From the NCBI GenBank assembly GCA_033763735.1, contig JANRJY010000003.1:1-64000 (forward strand): a stretch of 64,000 bases of DNA. Reading direction: 5' to 3'. Below, one piece after another: positions 9,495-18,522 of the stretch; the stretch's first letter is position 1, and every line of letters starts with the position of its first letter. The notes below the pieces were generated by a model that was not told where the DNA came from, searched no databases, and was given only the letters and a program-made list of their open reading frames with translations. The position numbers were made by a program, and so were the translations under genes. The stretch comes from JANRJY01 sp033763735. GTDB lineage: Bacteria > Bacteroidota > Bacteroidia > Cytophagales > UBA9547.

Positions 9495-11138
9495 ATGAAA
9501 CTAACATTAGGCAGACGATTTTTTATTGCTTTTCTAACATTAATAAGTCTTTTTGTTATTAATGCAATCATTTCACTGACAGTTATATTCAACAATCAAA
9601 ATATTGCTGAAAAAATATCAACTGTCACCGAGCCTTCATTGAAAGCACTGGACGATTTTAATTTAATGATTATTCAATCAAAAATGCTTACTACCAATTG
9701 GGTATATCTACGTACCAAGGAAGATGACAAAAATGCATTAATTAAATTACACTCAAAAGACTATCCAGCCTTTAAATCACAATTAACTAAACTTTCGAAA
9801 AACTGGTTAATTAATGGAGAGAAAGCCATTTTGGACAGTGTTTTTATTGACTTTGAAAAATTACTTAAATCTGAAAATGCAATTATGCAAAGTCTTAGCA
9901 CTTTTGAAAGCTATGACGATCCTATGATTAAACTTGAATCAGAATCGATGGTGGATGAAGTGGTGCTTCCTCAAACCACTTCCATTATCGCAAAACTTGA
10001 AAGACTAAAACAACTCAAAATTAAAGGCAAGCAAAGTGATGAGAATCAATTGAATGCATCTAACAATATGTTAGTTTATATAATTGTGCTTTTGGGGATT
10101 ATTCTTGTACTGATAAGTATAGTAGTAGCGTATTACTTAACTCGCTCTATTACAGAGCCGGTAAAGCAAATTAAAGAAGCAGTTGCAATGCTCGGGAAAG
10201 GCAAGTTAGTAGCAATGAATCTCAAAAAACGGAATGATGAAATAGGCGATATGCAACAGTCCGTAGAAGACTTAATCAATGGCTTGAAATACACCAGTCA
10301 ATTTGCTCAAAATGTGGGTAATTCAAAATTTGACACAGAATATAACGCATTGAGTGAAGATGATGAATTGGGTCATAGCCTAATTACGATGAGAGATAAC
10401 CTTAAAAAAGCAGCAGAAGAAGACAGAAGAAGAAATTGGGCAAGTTCAGGAATGGCGCAATTGGGTGACAAGCTCAGAGATCAGTACAAATCGACAGAAG
10501 AAATGTATGACGCTATTCTTCAATTTATTGTAAAATATGTAAATACCAATCAAGGCAAATTGTATGAAATCCAATCAGATAGCAATGGAGAATATCTTGA
10601 ACTTGTAGCATGTTATGCATTCAGTCGAAAAAAATTCTTACATGAACGAATCGAAATTGGCGAAGGGCTTATAGGCCAGTCGGTTATTGAAGTTGATAAA
10701 ATTTATTTAACTGATGTACCCGAAGATTATATCAAAATCACTTCCGGATTAGGTGAAGCAAATCCTAATTGCATTCTCATTATGCCATTAAAAGTTGTTG
10801 ACAAAGTTCATGGTGTATTGGAATTGGCATCATTCAAAGTTCTGGAACCCTATGAAGTCGAATTTGTAGAAAAAGCCGCAGAAAGTATTGCTTCTTCAAT
10901 ATCCATAGTCAAAGTTAACGAACGCACTCGCAAGTTGCTTGAGGAATCGCAAATACAAAGCGAACAATTGCGTAGCCAAGAAGAGGAAATGCGACAAAAT
11001 ATGGAAGAGCTCCATGCTACTCAAGAAGAAATGGAACGAAAAAACAAAGATATGGAATCCTTGCTTGAGGAATCAAAACAAAGAGAAAAGGAGCTAAAGT
11101 TAGAAATACAGCATCTTAAAAATACTACAAATGCTTAA
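9495..11138 (+). CDS. Membrane HAMP-GAF sensor protein with C-terminal coiled coil
   Basis: 547 residues. One N-terminal transmembrane helix (about 10-30), a ~160-residue periplasmic helical domain, a second helix (about 192-214), then a HAMP domain starting at TRSITEPVKQI, a linker, a GAF domain (about 315-475) and a long Glu/Gln-rich coiled coil to the end (EEEMRQNMEELHATQEEMERK region). No kinase, GGDEF, EAL or methyl-accepting output domain is present. The topology matches that of the YfiN sensor half, with GAF plus coiled coil replacing the cyclase. The coiled coil may bind a partner such as the histidine kinase encoded at 13680-16148; this is inference. It is flanked tightly by yfiR copy 2 and the TonB-dependent receptor. 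Confidence 0.8.
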   Translation: MKLTLGRRFFIAFLTLISLFVINAIISLTVIFNNQNIAEKISTVTEPSLKALDDFNLMIIQSKMLTTNWVYLRTKEDDKNALIKLHSKDYPAFKSQLTKLSKNWLINGEKAILDSVFIDFEKLLKSENAIMQSLSTFESYDDPMIKLESESMVDEVVLPQTTSIIAKLERLKQLKIKGKQSDENQLNASNNMLVYIIVLLGIILVLISIVVAYYLTRSITEPVKQIKEAVAMLGKGKLVAMNLKKRNDEIGDMQQSVEDLINGLKYTSQFAQNVGNSKFDTEYNALSEDDELGHSLITMRDNLKKAAEEDRRRNWASSGMAQLGDKLRDQYKSTEEMYDAILQFIVKYVNTNQGKLYEIQSDSNGEYLELVACYAFSRKKFLHERIEIGEGLIGQSVIEVDKIYLTDVPEDYIKITSGLGEANPNCILIMPLKVVDKVHGVLELASFKVLEPYEVEFVEKAAESIASSISIVKVNERTRKLLEESQIQSEQLRSQEEEMRQNMEELHATQEEMERKNKDMESLLEESKQREKELKLEIQHLKNTTNA

Positions 11139-11189
11139 AGTAGTGATTACAAGTACATTTTATAAACAATTAATTTTAAACAACTAAAT

Positions 11190-13409
11190 ATGAAAAAAAC
11201 TATATTTTTAATTGCATGCCAGTTTGTAATAACATGGTCATTTGCACAAAGCGATTCCACTATTACCTCAAAGAAGGACTCTGTCAGCATTGATGAGATG
11301 AGTTTGGAAGATTTAATGAATGTTCCTATCATTTCAGCATCGCGCGAAAAAGAAGATGCTTTTGATGCTCCAGTTACTTCCTATGTAATTACCAGACAGG
11401 AAATAGAAAAAGCTGGTTCCACTTCCATCCCCGAGGCTTTAAGACTTTGCCCTGCATTATTTGTGACAGAAATATCCAATGGCACTTATGATGTGAATAT
11501 CCGTGGCTTAAATAATGCCCCTGCATTTGATTATGCTATTTCAAGTAAATCTCTATTAGTTATGATTGATAACCGACCTGTTTTTAATCAATTACAAGGT
11601 GGTACTTTTTGGACCAACTTACCTGTTGATATTAATGATATAGAAAGAATTGAAGTAGTGGCTGGTCCTTCAGCAGCACTTTATGGACCCAATGCAGCAA
11701 CAGGAGTTATCAATATTATAACTCGAAGATTAGAAAAAGATGGTTTTTATGCATACACAAATTCAATGTATGATGCTGTAACAAATTCAGCAATAACCAA
11801 TGGATCTTTAGGTTATAAAATCGGGAAATTTTCAGCAATTGTAAGTGGTAATTACAATAACAGGAGAAGGTTTGTAAATGATTATTTCAATACCGGCACT
11901 AATAGCTACGAAAATTATGATGATGCATTTAAACAAACTCAAGGAAGCATTTTTGACAAATCAAAACTTTATCCCAACCCAAGTCAATCTATAGACAAAA
12001 AAGGAGCAAATATATTTCTATCCTATAAGGCATCTGACAAAGCTAAATTCGAGCTTGATGGCGGCATCAACCAAACCAATCCATTGAGTATGATTGCCAT
12101 TGGGATTGGACCAACTTTGGGATATTTCAATGCCAATTCAATGAATATCAGAGCAAGAGCTGATGTATATGGATTTACATTTCAAGCTTCAAATGTAAAT
12201 GGACGCCAAGCATTTTTGGGTGGAATTAAACCGTATCAATACGACAATAGTACCACTGATTTTTATCTGGATTACACTTATAAATTTAAAAACTTACTCA
12301 GCTTTCGACCAGCTATAAGCTATCAGGATGCCTTTATCACTGACCTACCGTATAAAGACAAATCGATTACGGATGGTATTTTCAATGGAAGTGGCAATAT
12401 GTACAACTATTCGGGAAGTCTTAAACTTGAAACAACTCCTTTCAAATGGATAAGAGCAGTGGCAGCATTTAGAGGGGATCGATTTAGATATCCGGCGGAC
12501 AAAACATATTTATCATATGAATTTGTTCTGAACCTGAAACCAGGCGAAAATCATAACATTAGATTGGTTGCATCCAGGGCATACCAAGGAAGCTATATTT
12601 TCCCTACTTTTGTTGATTTCCAAAATACTGCAGTATCTAGATTTTCGGCAAATAAAAATCTAGACCCAGCTAAAATAGACTTGTTAGAGGCTGGATATAG
12701 AATAAAAATTACAGAATCAATTAATGCTGACTTATCTTTATTTCATCAAGAAGGAACTGGTTACTATCAATTATTGGCTACAAATTGGGGCTTAATTCCA
12801 CAAGGTACAACCTTAGGAATAAGATTTGATTTGGTACCTACTAATTTGGATTTAAAAACCGTTCAAAATGGGGTAACATTTTCTTTAAACTCTGTGTTTT
12901 TGGCTAACAAAATCCAATTCAAACCATTTATTACCTTACAGCAAACACAATGGTTAAACTATTCTCCTTACCAAAATTCTCCAAACCCTTTATTAGCTTT
13001 AGTTGGTGTACCAGATAATTTGAATTCAAAAACACAATATAATATCAACTCCAAAGCTACACCATCATTTTATGGAGGGTTTTTCTTAAACGCAAATCCA
13101 ATTACAAAACTTAACATAAATATAAATGGATACGTATTCGATACCTATTCATTGTACGGGATCAATGAACAACCAAGTTCGCAACCTTCGGCAGGGTCCA
13201 AATACGCTCCAGGTGCTAATTTTATTCCTTCTAATGCATCTGAAATTAACGCAAAGTTTATGCTTAATGCTAAAGTTTCGTATGAAGTAGTGGACAAATG
13301 TAAAGTATTTGTGAATGGAAGAAACATATTGAACAATAGAAACCGAGAGTTTTATGGTTCTGATCAAATAGGAGCCATGTATATGGTCGGAATTAATTTC
13401 GAATATTAA
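11190..13409 (+). CDS. TonB-dependent outer-membrane receptor
   Basis: 739 residues. A signal peptide (about 1-20, ending SFAQ) is followed by an SLEDLMNVPIISASREKE segment, the start of a plug domain (about 55-175, with the VNIRGLNN and GPSAALYGPNAATGVINIITRR signatures), and a C-terminal beta-barrel ending on an aromatic strand (MVGINFEY). The LEDLMNV-type N terminus is the subtype often encoded with YfiR proteins and HAMP sensors in proteobacteria, from family knowledge. It lacks the carboxypeptidase-like N-terminal extension of SusC, and no SusD partner follows, so polysaccharide uptake is unlikely. The ligand is unknown. It ends the cluster, with a terminator at 13438. Confidence 0.9.
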   Translation: MKKTIFLIACQFVITWSFAQSDSTITSKKDSVSIDEMSLEDLMNVPIISASREKEDAFDAPVTSYVITRQEIEKAGSTSIPEALRLCPALFVTEISNGTYDVNIRGLNNAPAFDYAISSKSLLVMIDNRPVFNQLQGGTFWTNLPVDINDIERIEVVAGPSAALYGPNAATGVINIITRRLEKDGFYAYTNSMYDAVTNSAITNGSLGYKIGKFSAIVSGNYNNRRRFVNDYFNTGTNSYENYDDAFKQTQGSIFDKSKLYPNPSQSIDKKGANIFLSYKASDKAKFELDGGINQTNPLSMIAIGIGPTLGYFNANSMNIRARADVYGFTFQASNVNGRQAFLGGIKPYQYDNSTTDFYLDYTYKFKNLLSFRPAISYQDAFITDLPYKDKSITDGIFNGSGNMYNYSGSLKLETTPFKWIRAVAAFRGDRFRYPADKTYLSYEFVLNLKPGENHNIRLVASRAYQGSYIFPTFVDFQNTAVSRFSANKNLDPAKIDLLEAGYRIKITESINADLSLFHQEGTGYYQLLATNWGLIPQGTTLGIRFDLVPTNLDLKTVQNGVTFSLNSVFLANKIQFKPFITLQQTQWLNYSPYQNSPNPLLALVGVPDNLNSKTQYNINSKATPSFYGGFFLNANPITKLNININGYVFDTYSLYGINEQPSSQPSAGSKYAPGANFIPSNASEINAKFMLNAKVSYEVVDKCKVFVNGRNILNNRNREFYGSDQIGAMYMVGINFEY

Positions 13410-13437
13410 TCTTTTCTAATAATCTTTTATTAATCAA

Positions 13438-13464
13438 GGCAGAAACTTTATTTCTGCCTTTTTT
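13438..13464 (+). terminator. Rho-independent terminator of the yfiR-TonB receptor cluster
   Basis: An 8-base-pair stem (GGCAGAAA/TTTCTGCC) with a 5-base loop is followed by six Ts, 28 bases after the receptor stop codon. Confidence 0.85.
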
Positions 13465-13494
13465 GTTTTTCATCTGCCATTTATATTACTTTTT

Positions 13495-13526
13495 TCCCAC
13501 TTACTCATTCATATCTCCCACTTACT
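13495..13526 (+). repeat. Tandem CCCACTTACT repeats with 21-base period
   Basis: TCCCACTTACT at 13495-13505 and CTCCCACTTACT at 13515-13526, a 21-base spacing that places both on one DNA face. The same 12-mer occurs once, exactly, upstream of yfiR copy 1. About 40 bases downstream is a TATACTTCTTTGAAA stretch resembling the yfiR promoter (TATACTTTTGAAA). This looks like a regulator binding site, possibly for a response regulator. Confidence 0.5.
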
Positions 13527-13574
13527 CGATTTTGAATGTATAACTTAACTGTGTTATATACATTTGTATACTTC

Positions 13575-13681
13575 TTTGAAAAAAGAAAAAAAATATTTGG
13601 GTTAGGTTGGTTTAGATGTAATAATAATATCAACTATGTTTTATTTAACTAAGGGCAGAATCAATGATTCTGCCTTTTTTT
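13575..13681 (+). ncRNA. Candidate small RNA between two terminators
   Basis: The interval lies after the receptor terminator, has tandem CCCACTTACT sites and a promoter-like TATACTTCTTTG upstream, and ends in its own plus-strand terminator. It has no convincing open frame. A transcript of roughly 100 bases is inferred; the 5' end is a guess. Confidence 0.3.
13654..13681 (+). terminator. Rho-independent terminator, plus strand
   Basis: A near-perfect inverted repeat (GGCAGAATCA/TGATTCTGCC) is followed by seven Ts. On the minus strand the hairpin has no T-run, so it mainly stops rightward transcription, yet the receptor gene already has a terminator 200 bases earlier. The T-run overlaps the stop codon of the convergent kinase gene. 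Confidence 0.75.
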
Positions 13682-16148
13682 ATGCCACAGGAAATACAAT
13701 TTTAAAGGTTGTTCCTTTGTCTATTTCACTTTCAACTACAATTTTGCCTCCCAGAGCTTCTACTTGTGTTTTGGTCATATGCAACCCTAGTCCTTTTCCA
13801 GGCAGATCCACATTAAATCGAGTATAAAGGCCAAATATATTTTCACTGTATTTTTTTAAATTTATACCAATGCCATTATCAATTACTTTGATTATAATCG
13901 AATCTTGATTTCGACTTCCAATTATTGAGATTTTTAGTGGTCTAGCCGATGATTTGTACTTTAAAGCATTGTGAATGAGATTATATAGAATACTTTCCAT
14001 ATAGGCTTTAATAGTAAAAATTTCTTCTGAGTCACTATTAATGTTAGTTATAATTTCGGCTTTTGAATCTATGATTTGTTCGTGAAATATATCAAATATA
14101 CCCTTCAATATTTCATTAATATTTGTCTTTTCCTTTTTAGTATTTAAGGCTGATCTTGATGCAAGTATGATGTTCAAATCTTTCAAAAGATCATCCATTT
14201 TGCTTACTGAATTGTGTATTTGATTCAATAATCTCTGTCGCTCATCAGTATCAAAATTTGGCAAATCCATTATACTAACAAGTCCTTTAATACTAGCTAT
14301 TGGTGCTCTAAGATTATGCGATACTATGTAATTGAATTGCAACAATTCATTATTACGGTCGTTTAACTCTGATACTGTTTTTTTAAGTTCAACTTCTGCA
14401 TTTTTTCTAAAGGTAATGTCAGTATTAGTACCACTCAATTGAACCGGAGCTCCATTTTCATCTCTCTTTACCACATTTCCTCTTCCCAATATCCATATCC
14501 AATCACCATTTTTGTTACGCATTCGAAATTCTGCATTATATCCCAAACTCCTTGGATTATTAATCACCGAAGCAATTAAATCAACTGTTTTTTGAAAATC
14601 TTCCGGATGGCAAAGACTTTTCCAAGTTTCAAAATCCATATCAAATTCTTGATCTTCATAACCAAGCATTTCGTACCATCGAGTACTATAGAAAGTTTTA
14701 CCGGTTACGTAGTTCCATTCCCATATTGCATCTGCGGTTGCCTTCAAGGCAAGAGATAACCTTTCTTCACTTTTTTGTAATTTTTCTCTACTAGCTTCAA
14801 TGGCCGCTTCTGTTTTCTTTCTTTCAGTAATATCTCTGGCGATGTTCAAATATCCTTTACCTTCGATCACTTTAGTGTTGATTTCAACATCTATTTCAAT
14901 TCCATCTTTTCTTTTCCATTTGCGCTCTATGAGTAATTTTTTATTTTGTCTCAGATATTCAACCGAAAGTGGCTTTCGTTCCAATTCAGCTGCCAGATAT
15001 ACATCGGCAAGTTTCATTTGCAAAAGTTCTTCCCTTTCATATCCCAGTAATTTGCACATAGCTGTATTTAAATGACTAAAATTTGTATTTTCATCAAGTA
15101 AGAATATCGCATCCGAAGCATGTTCAACCAATGAATGATATTTTTCTTCTGATTCCAGGATAGCCAACTCTGCTTTTTTGCTTACTGTAATATCTCTGAT
15201 TATGGCAATATATCCTATCCCTTCAATCAGTCGGTTATTGATTTGAGTCGGTACCAGAGTTCCATCTTTTTTAACCAGAGTTCGATAGCTGAGCGTTCCT
15301 TTTTGTTGATTTACTTCAGTAAGATATTTGGCTTGATTAGTTAATTCTTCTTTTGGAACTAAATTGGAAATTTTCATTCCTATTAATTCCTCTTTGGAAT
15401 ACCCTAACAACCTGGTAGCAAAATCATTAGCATCAATAATGATAGTTTCTAAATTTAAAGAAAGTATAACATCACCTGCATTTTCGAACAACAATCGATA
15501 TTTGTTTTCATTTTCCTGTATTACTTTTTGTGCCAATTCTTGTTCGTGCGTTTTATTAATTAACTGTTTAATGTTTTGTTGAAAATAATTATAGAATAAG
15601 CCAATACCAAAAATTAAAATTATCATTACCCAAATTATAATGTACAACATTAATATCCAGGTAATTACATTGCGATTATACATATTATAATCAATACCCG
15701 TTTCTATTAAATGGGTCAAGTTTAATATCGCAATTGCAATTAACCCAAACGAAGCAATTGATAAATACATATAACCAATTCGAATTCCAAAAATCAGTGT
15801 ACTTATTACCACGGTAATTAAGCATACATAATAGGCACTCGTAATTCCAAAAGAGAAAAGACCGAAAAATGAAATAAATAAAAAAAGCACACAAATTACA
15901 TGTGTTTTTAATTCAATAGACAGGCTTTTTTTGTATAGATAAAATACTATGGTAATTACTGAAATTAAAATATGAGACAAATAAATCCATTTCCAACCTG
16001 TATAAATTATTCTGGATAAAGACAAAGCAAGTGCTGGAATTATAAAAAATATCATTGCTTGATACATTCTGTTGATTAATGTATGCCGAATTTTATACAG
16101 CTCCGGCTCTGATTCCAACAATTGAAATATTTTTTTAACTGCTTTCAT
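13680..16148 (-). CDS. Membrane histidine kinase with three PAS domains
   Basis: 822 residues. The N terminus has about six transmembrane helices (about 28-205), followed by three PAS/PAC units (about 215-330, 335-450, 465-585), a HisKA domain with His611 in the VSHNLRAPI motif, and a HATPase domain with NLIHNALKY (N box), DNGIGI (G1) and GKGLGL (G2). It is complete and probably active; no receiver domain is fused and no response regulator gene is in the window, so it is an orphan kinase. The PAS units suggest ligand or redox sensing. It converges on the yfiR/HAMP-GAF/TonB receptor cluster, whose sensor lacks an output domain; a functional link is possible but unproven. Confidence 0.9.
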   Translation of the reverse strand: MKAVKKIFQLLESEPELYKIRHTLINRMYQAMIFFIIPALALSLSRIIYTGWKWIYLSHILISVITIVFYLYKKSLSIELKTHVICVLFLFISFFGLFSFGITSAYYVCLITVVISTLIFGIRIGYMYLSIASFGLIAIAILNLTHLIETGIDYNMYNRNVITWILMLYIIIWVMIILIFGIGLFYNYFQQNIKQLINKTHEQELAQKVIQENENKYRLLFENAGDVILSLNLETIIIDANDFATRLLGYSKEELIGMKISNLVPKEELTNQAKYLTEVNQQKGTLSYRTLVKKDGTLVPTQINNRLIEGIGYIAIIRDITVSKKAELAILESEEKYHSLVEHASDAIFLLDENTNFSHLNTAMCKLLGYEREELLQMKLADVYLAAELERKPLSVEYLRQNKKLLIERKWKRKDGIEIDVEINTKVIEGKGYLNIARDITERKKTEAAIEASREKLQKSEERLSLALKATADAIWEWNYVTGKTFYSTRWYEMLGYEDQEFDMDFETWKSLCHPEDFQKTVDLIASVINNPRSLGYNAEFRMRNKNGDWIWILGRGNVVKRDENGAPVQLSGTNTDITFRKNAEVELKKTVSELNDRNNELLQFNYIVSHNLRAPIASIKGLVSIMDLPNFDTDERQRLLNQIHNSVSKMDDLLKDLNIILASRSALNTKKEKTNINEILKGIFDIFHEQIIDSKAEIITNINSDSEEIFTIKAYMESILYNLIHNALKYKSSARPLKISIIGSRNQDSIIIKVIDNGIGINLKKYSENIFGLYTRFNVDLPGKGLGLHMTKTQVEALGGKIVVESEIDKGTTFKIVFPVA

Positions 16149-16447
16149 ACAAAATATTAAAAACTAAAAACGTTAAAGTCTTATAGAACATTTAAGACTA
16201 ATACTTTCTCCAAACCTTCAGCAATTTGCTTGCCGAACTCAACTATTTAATTTGGAATATTTGATTCTAAAAGATTAAATATAATGTGTTAGAATCACTA
16301 TAAACTCATCATTGCAAAATATTATTTTCCAATTCCAATCATAATATAAAAAATATATGTAAATAATAATAATTTCTATGTAAAAGTTAATCGTATGCAA
16401 TCCATGTTATTGCAACGAATTAAATTTTAATATTAAAATCAACAAAT

Positions 16448-16957
16448 ATGAAAAATGCAATTTTACTTGGCTTTATAGTTTGCTCTTTAACCTTCACTCA
16501 CGCACAATACAAACTCGATAAAGGAAAAGCACAACTCAATGCTGGAGTAGGTTTTTCGGGATGGGGTATCCCTGTTTATATTGGGTTAGATTATGGTGTT
16601 CATAAGAATATTTCTGTAGGCGGGGAACTCTCTTTTCGATCATATTCCAATTATTATAGAGGATATGGTTATAATCACCAGATATTTGGATTATCAGCTA
16701 ATGGGAATTATCACTTTAATTCTGTGTTTAAAATTCCCAGGGAATGGGATTTGTACGCTGGGCTTAATTTGGGATTTTATTTTTGGTCATCTCCAAACGA
16801 TTATAGATCAGACCGTTACGATAATGGTACCGGTGTGGGCTTAGGCTTACAAGTGGGTGGTAGATATTATTTCTCTGATAAATTTGGAATTAACCTTGAA
16901 CTAGGAGGTGGTAGTGCCTTTAGTGGAGGCAAGTTTGGAATCAGTTATGCATTTTGA
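16448..16957 (+). CDS. Small outer-membrane beta-barrel-like protein
   Basis: 169 residues. A signal peptide (1-19, ending THAQ) precedes a Gly/Tyr/Phe-rich sequence of alternating strands (GVGFSGWGIPVYIGLDYG, GLNLGFYFW, GVGLGLQVGGRYYF) and a final strand ending in Phe, as expected for an outer-membrane barrel. It resembles the small OmpW/OmpX-like porin-fold proteins of Bacteroidota in size and pattern, but no specific family is claimed. The 299 bases upstream are A/T-rich with no other feature recognised. It is followed 24 bases on by a bidirectional terminator. Confidence 0.65.
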   Translation: MKNAILLGFIVCSLTFTHAQYKLDKGKAQLNAGVGFSGWGIPVYIGLDYGVHKNISVGGELSFRSYSNYYRGYGYNHQIFGLSANGNYHFNSVFKIPREWDLYAGLNLGFYFWSSPNDYRSDRYDNGTGVGLGLQVGGRYYFSDKFGINLELGGGSAFSGGKFGISYAF

Positions 16958-16981
16958 TAAACAAAAAACAAATACACATAA

Positions 16982-17010
16982 AAAAAGCCGATTCATCATC
17001 GGCTTTTTAT
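16982..17010. terminator. Bidirectional terminator
   Basis: An 11-base-pair stem (AAAAAGCCGAT/ATCGGCTTTTT) with a TCATC loop serves both the rightward barrel gene and the leftward bacilliredoxin gene. Confidence 0.88.
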
Positions 17011-17028
17011 TTAAATATTAAAATAAAA

Positions 17029-17457
17029 TTATACTTTTTCAACACTACAAAATTCTTCAAATGCCATTAACAAGTTGTCGGCAATCATTTCAGCAGGGCG
17101 ACCTTCAATATGATGACGCTCAATCATGTGAACCAACTCTCCATCTTTGAATAATGCCATTGCAGGTGAAGATGGTGGGTATGGCAGCATAAATTCTCTT
17201 GCTTTTGCAGTAGCTTCGGTATCCACTCCGGCAAACACAGTTATCAAATGATCCGGTTTCGATTTTGTATTTTCTAAAGCCATTTTTGCAGCAGGGCGTG
17301 CATTACGAGCCGCACATCCACAAACCGAATTCACTACTACTAAAGTGGTACCTTGGCTGGTTATTTCTTTTTCAACATCTTTAGGGTCAACTACTTCTTT
17401 AAAACCAACATTAGTTAGTTCTTTTTTCATCGGTAATACTAAATCAATTGGATACAT
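17029..17457 (-). CDS. BrxA/BrxB family bacilliredoxin
   Basis: 142 residues with a thioredoxin-like fold and the family active site VCGC in the VVNSVCGCAARNARPAA block, followed by the VFAGVDTEATAKAREF and MIERHHIEGR segments typical of YphP/YqiW-type proteins. In Bacillus these proteins remove bacillithiol from S-bacillithiolated cysteines; the active-site CGC replaces CxxC. The gene lies 82 bases downstream of the DUF59 gene in the suf cluster, which fits protection or recycling of thiols during iron-sulfur assembly. Bacillithiol synthesis genes are not in the window. Confidence 0.9.
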   Translation of the reverse strand: MYPIDLVLPMKKELTNVGFKEVVDPKDVEKEITSQGTTLVVVNSVCGCAARNARPAAKMALENTKSKPDHLITVFAGVDTEATAKAREFMLPYPPSSPAMALFKDGELVHMIERHHIEGRPAEMIADNLLMAFEEFCSVEKV

Positions 17458-17539
17458 ATTTATAATCTTTTAATTGGTTAAATGCTTCTAATAAATTCAA
17501 CAACAAATATACAACACAAATGGTTCTCAATTATAATAA

Positions 17540-17872
17540 TTAAAGATAACCCAGTTCAAGTTTAGCCACTTCGGTCATCATATCTTGATTCCATGGTGGG
17601 TCAAATGTAATTTCTACATTTACTTCGTTAAATAATCCTAATGCTTCTGTTTTAGTTTTTACTTCATTAGGAAGTTCTTGTGCAGATGGGCATGAAGGTG
17701 AAGTCAAGGTCATACTTATGTAACAGTTATTTACAGGATATAAATTCACTTCATAAATTAAGCCTAATTCAAATACGTTAACCGGAATTTCGGGGTCATA
17801 TACCGTTTTGATGGCTTCAATAACTTTCTCCTTTTTTTCGGCTTCAGAGAGGGTTTCTGTTTGCGTTTCCAT
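17540..17872 (-). CDS. DUF59/MIP18 family iron-sulfur assembly protein (SufT-like)
   Basis: 110 residues, covering one DUF59 domain: DPEIPVNVFELGLIYEV near residue 29 and the MTLTSPSCPSAQELP block with the family's conserved Cys near residue 60, then VEITFDPPWN. Proteins of this family help mature Fe-S proteins and are often encoded beside sufS/sufE in Bacteroidota. The short N-terminal charged tail is of the usual length. It lies downstream of sufE by 155 bases, consistent with the same transcription unit or a weak separate promoter. Confidence 0.88.
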   Translation of the reverse strand: METQTETLSEAEKKEKVIEAIKTVYDPEIPVNVFELGLIYEVNLYPVNNCYISMTLTSPSCPSAQELPNEVKTKTEALGLFNEVNVEITFDPPWNQDMMTEVAKLELGYL

Positions 17873-18027
17873 TTATTTACAAATTATTCTAATCGATTTG
17901 TGCTCTCAATTTAAACACTTTTATTCAAAAATAAATTCAAAACTGAACACCGACAACACAAATTTGGCGAATTTAAACGGATTTATTAGTGATAATTTGT
18001 CTAATTCGTGTCATTCCCCATCAATTG

Positions 18028-18438
18028 TTAAATAACTGAACCTGCATACGCTTTCATTTGTTTAACCATCGATACCAATCCATTGGACCGCGTTGGCGAC
18101 AAATAATTGCCTAATCCTATATCATGTATAAACTGTGTATCAAGAACACTAATTTCTTGCGGTAATTGCCCTGAAGCGACATAAATCAACAAACTTACCA
18201 ATCCTTTTACAAATACGGAATCGCTATCGGCATTAAAATAAATTAACCCATCTTTAAAGTCAGGCACCAACCATACCGTTGACTGACAACCTTTTATAAT
18301 AAATTCCGATTTTTTATATTCTGTACTTAAGGGAGGGAGTTTTTTGCCCAACTCAATTACATATTCATATTTTTGGTCCAAATCTTCCAGAAATTGAAAG
18401 TTTTCGATGATTTCAGCTTGTTTTTGCTTAACACTCAA
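18028..18438 (-). CDS. sufE: SufE family sulfur acceptor
   Basis: 136 residues. The protein carries the SufE hallmark GCQSTVWL, with the sulfur-accepting Cys near residue 50, followed by the DSDSVFVKGLVSLLIYVASGQ block. SufE takes persulfide sulfur from SufS and passes it to the SufBCD scaffold. The only start supported by length is a TTG at 18438, since no ATG or GTG lies near the N terminus; the protein would start MSVKQKQAEII. It follows sufS by 84 bases; sufBCD are not in the window. Confidence 0.93.
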   Translation of the reverse strand: MSVKQKQAEIIENFQFLEDLDQKYEYVIELGKKLPPLSTEYKKSEFIIKGCQSTVWLVPDFKDGLIYFNADSDSVFVKGLVSLLIYVASGQLPQEISVLDTQFIHDIGLGNYLSPTRSNGLVSMVKQMKAYAGSVI

Positions 18439-18522
18439 ATTTTTAGCTTTTTATTTAACAACAAATACATTTACGATACAGTTTTTTCTCTGTGTAACTC
18501 TATTTCTCTGTGGTTTACAATT

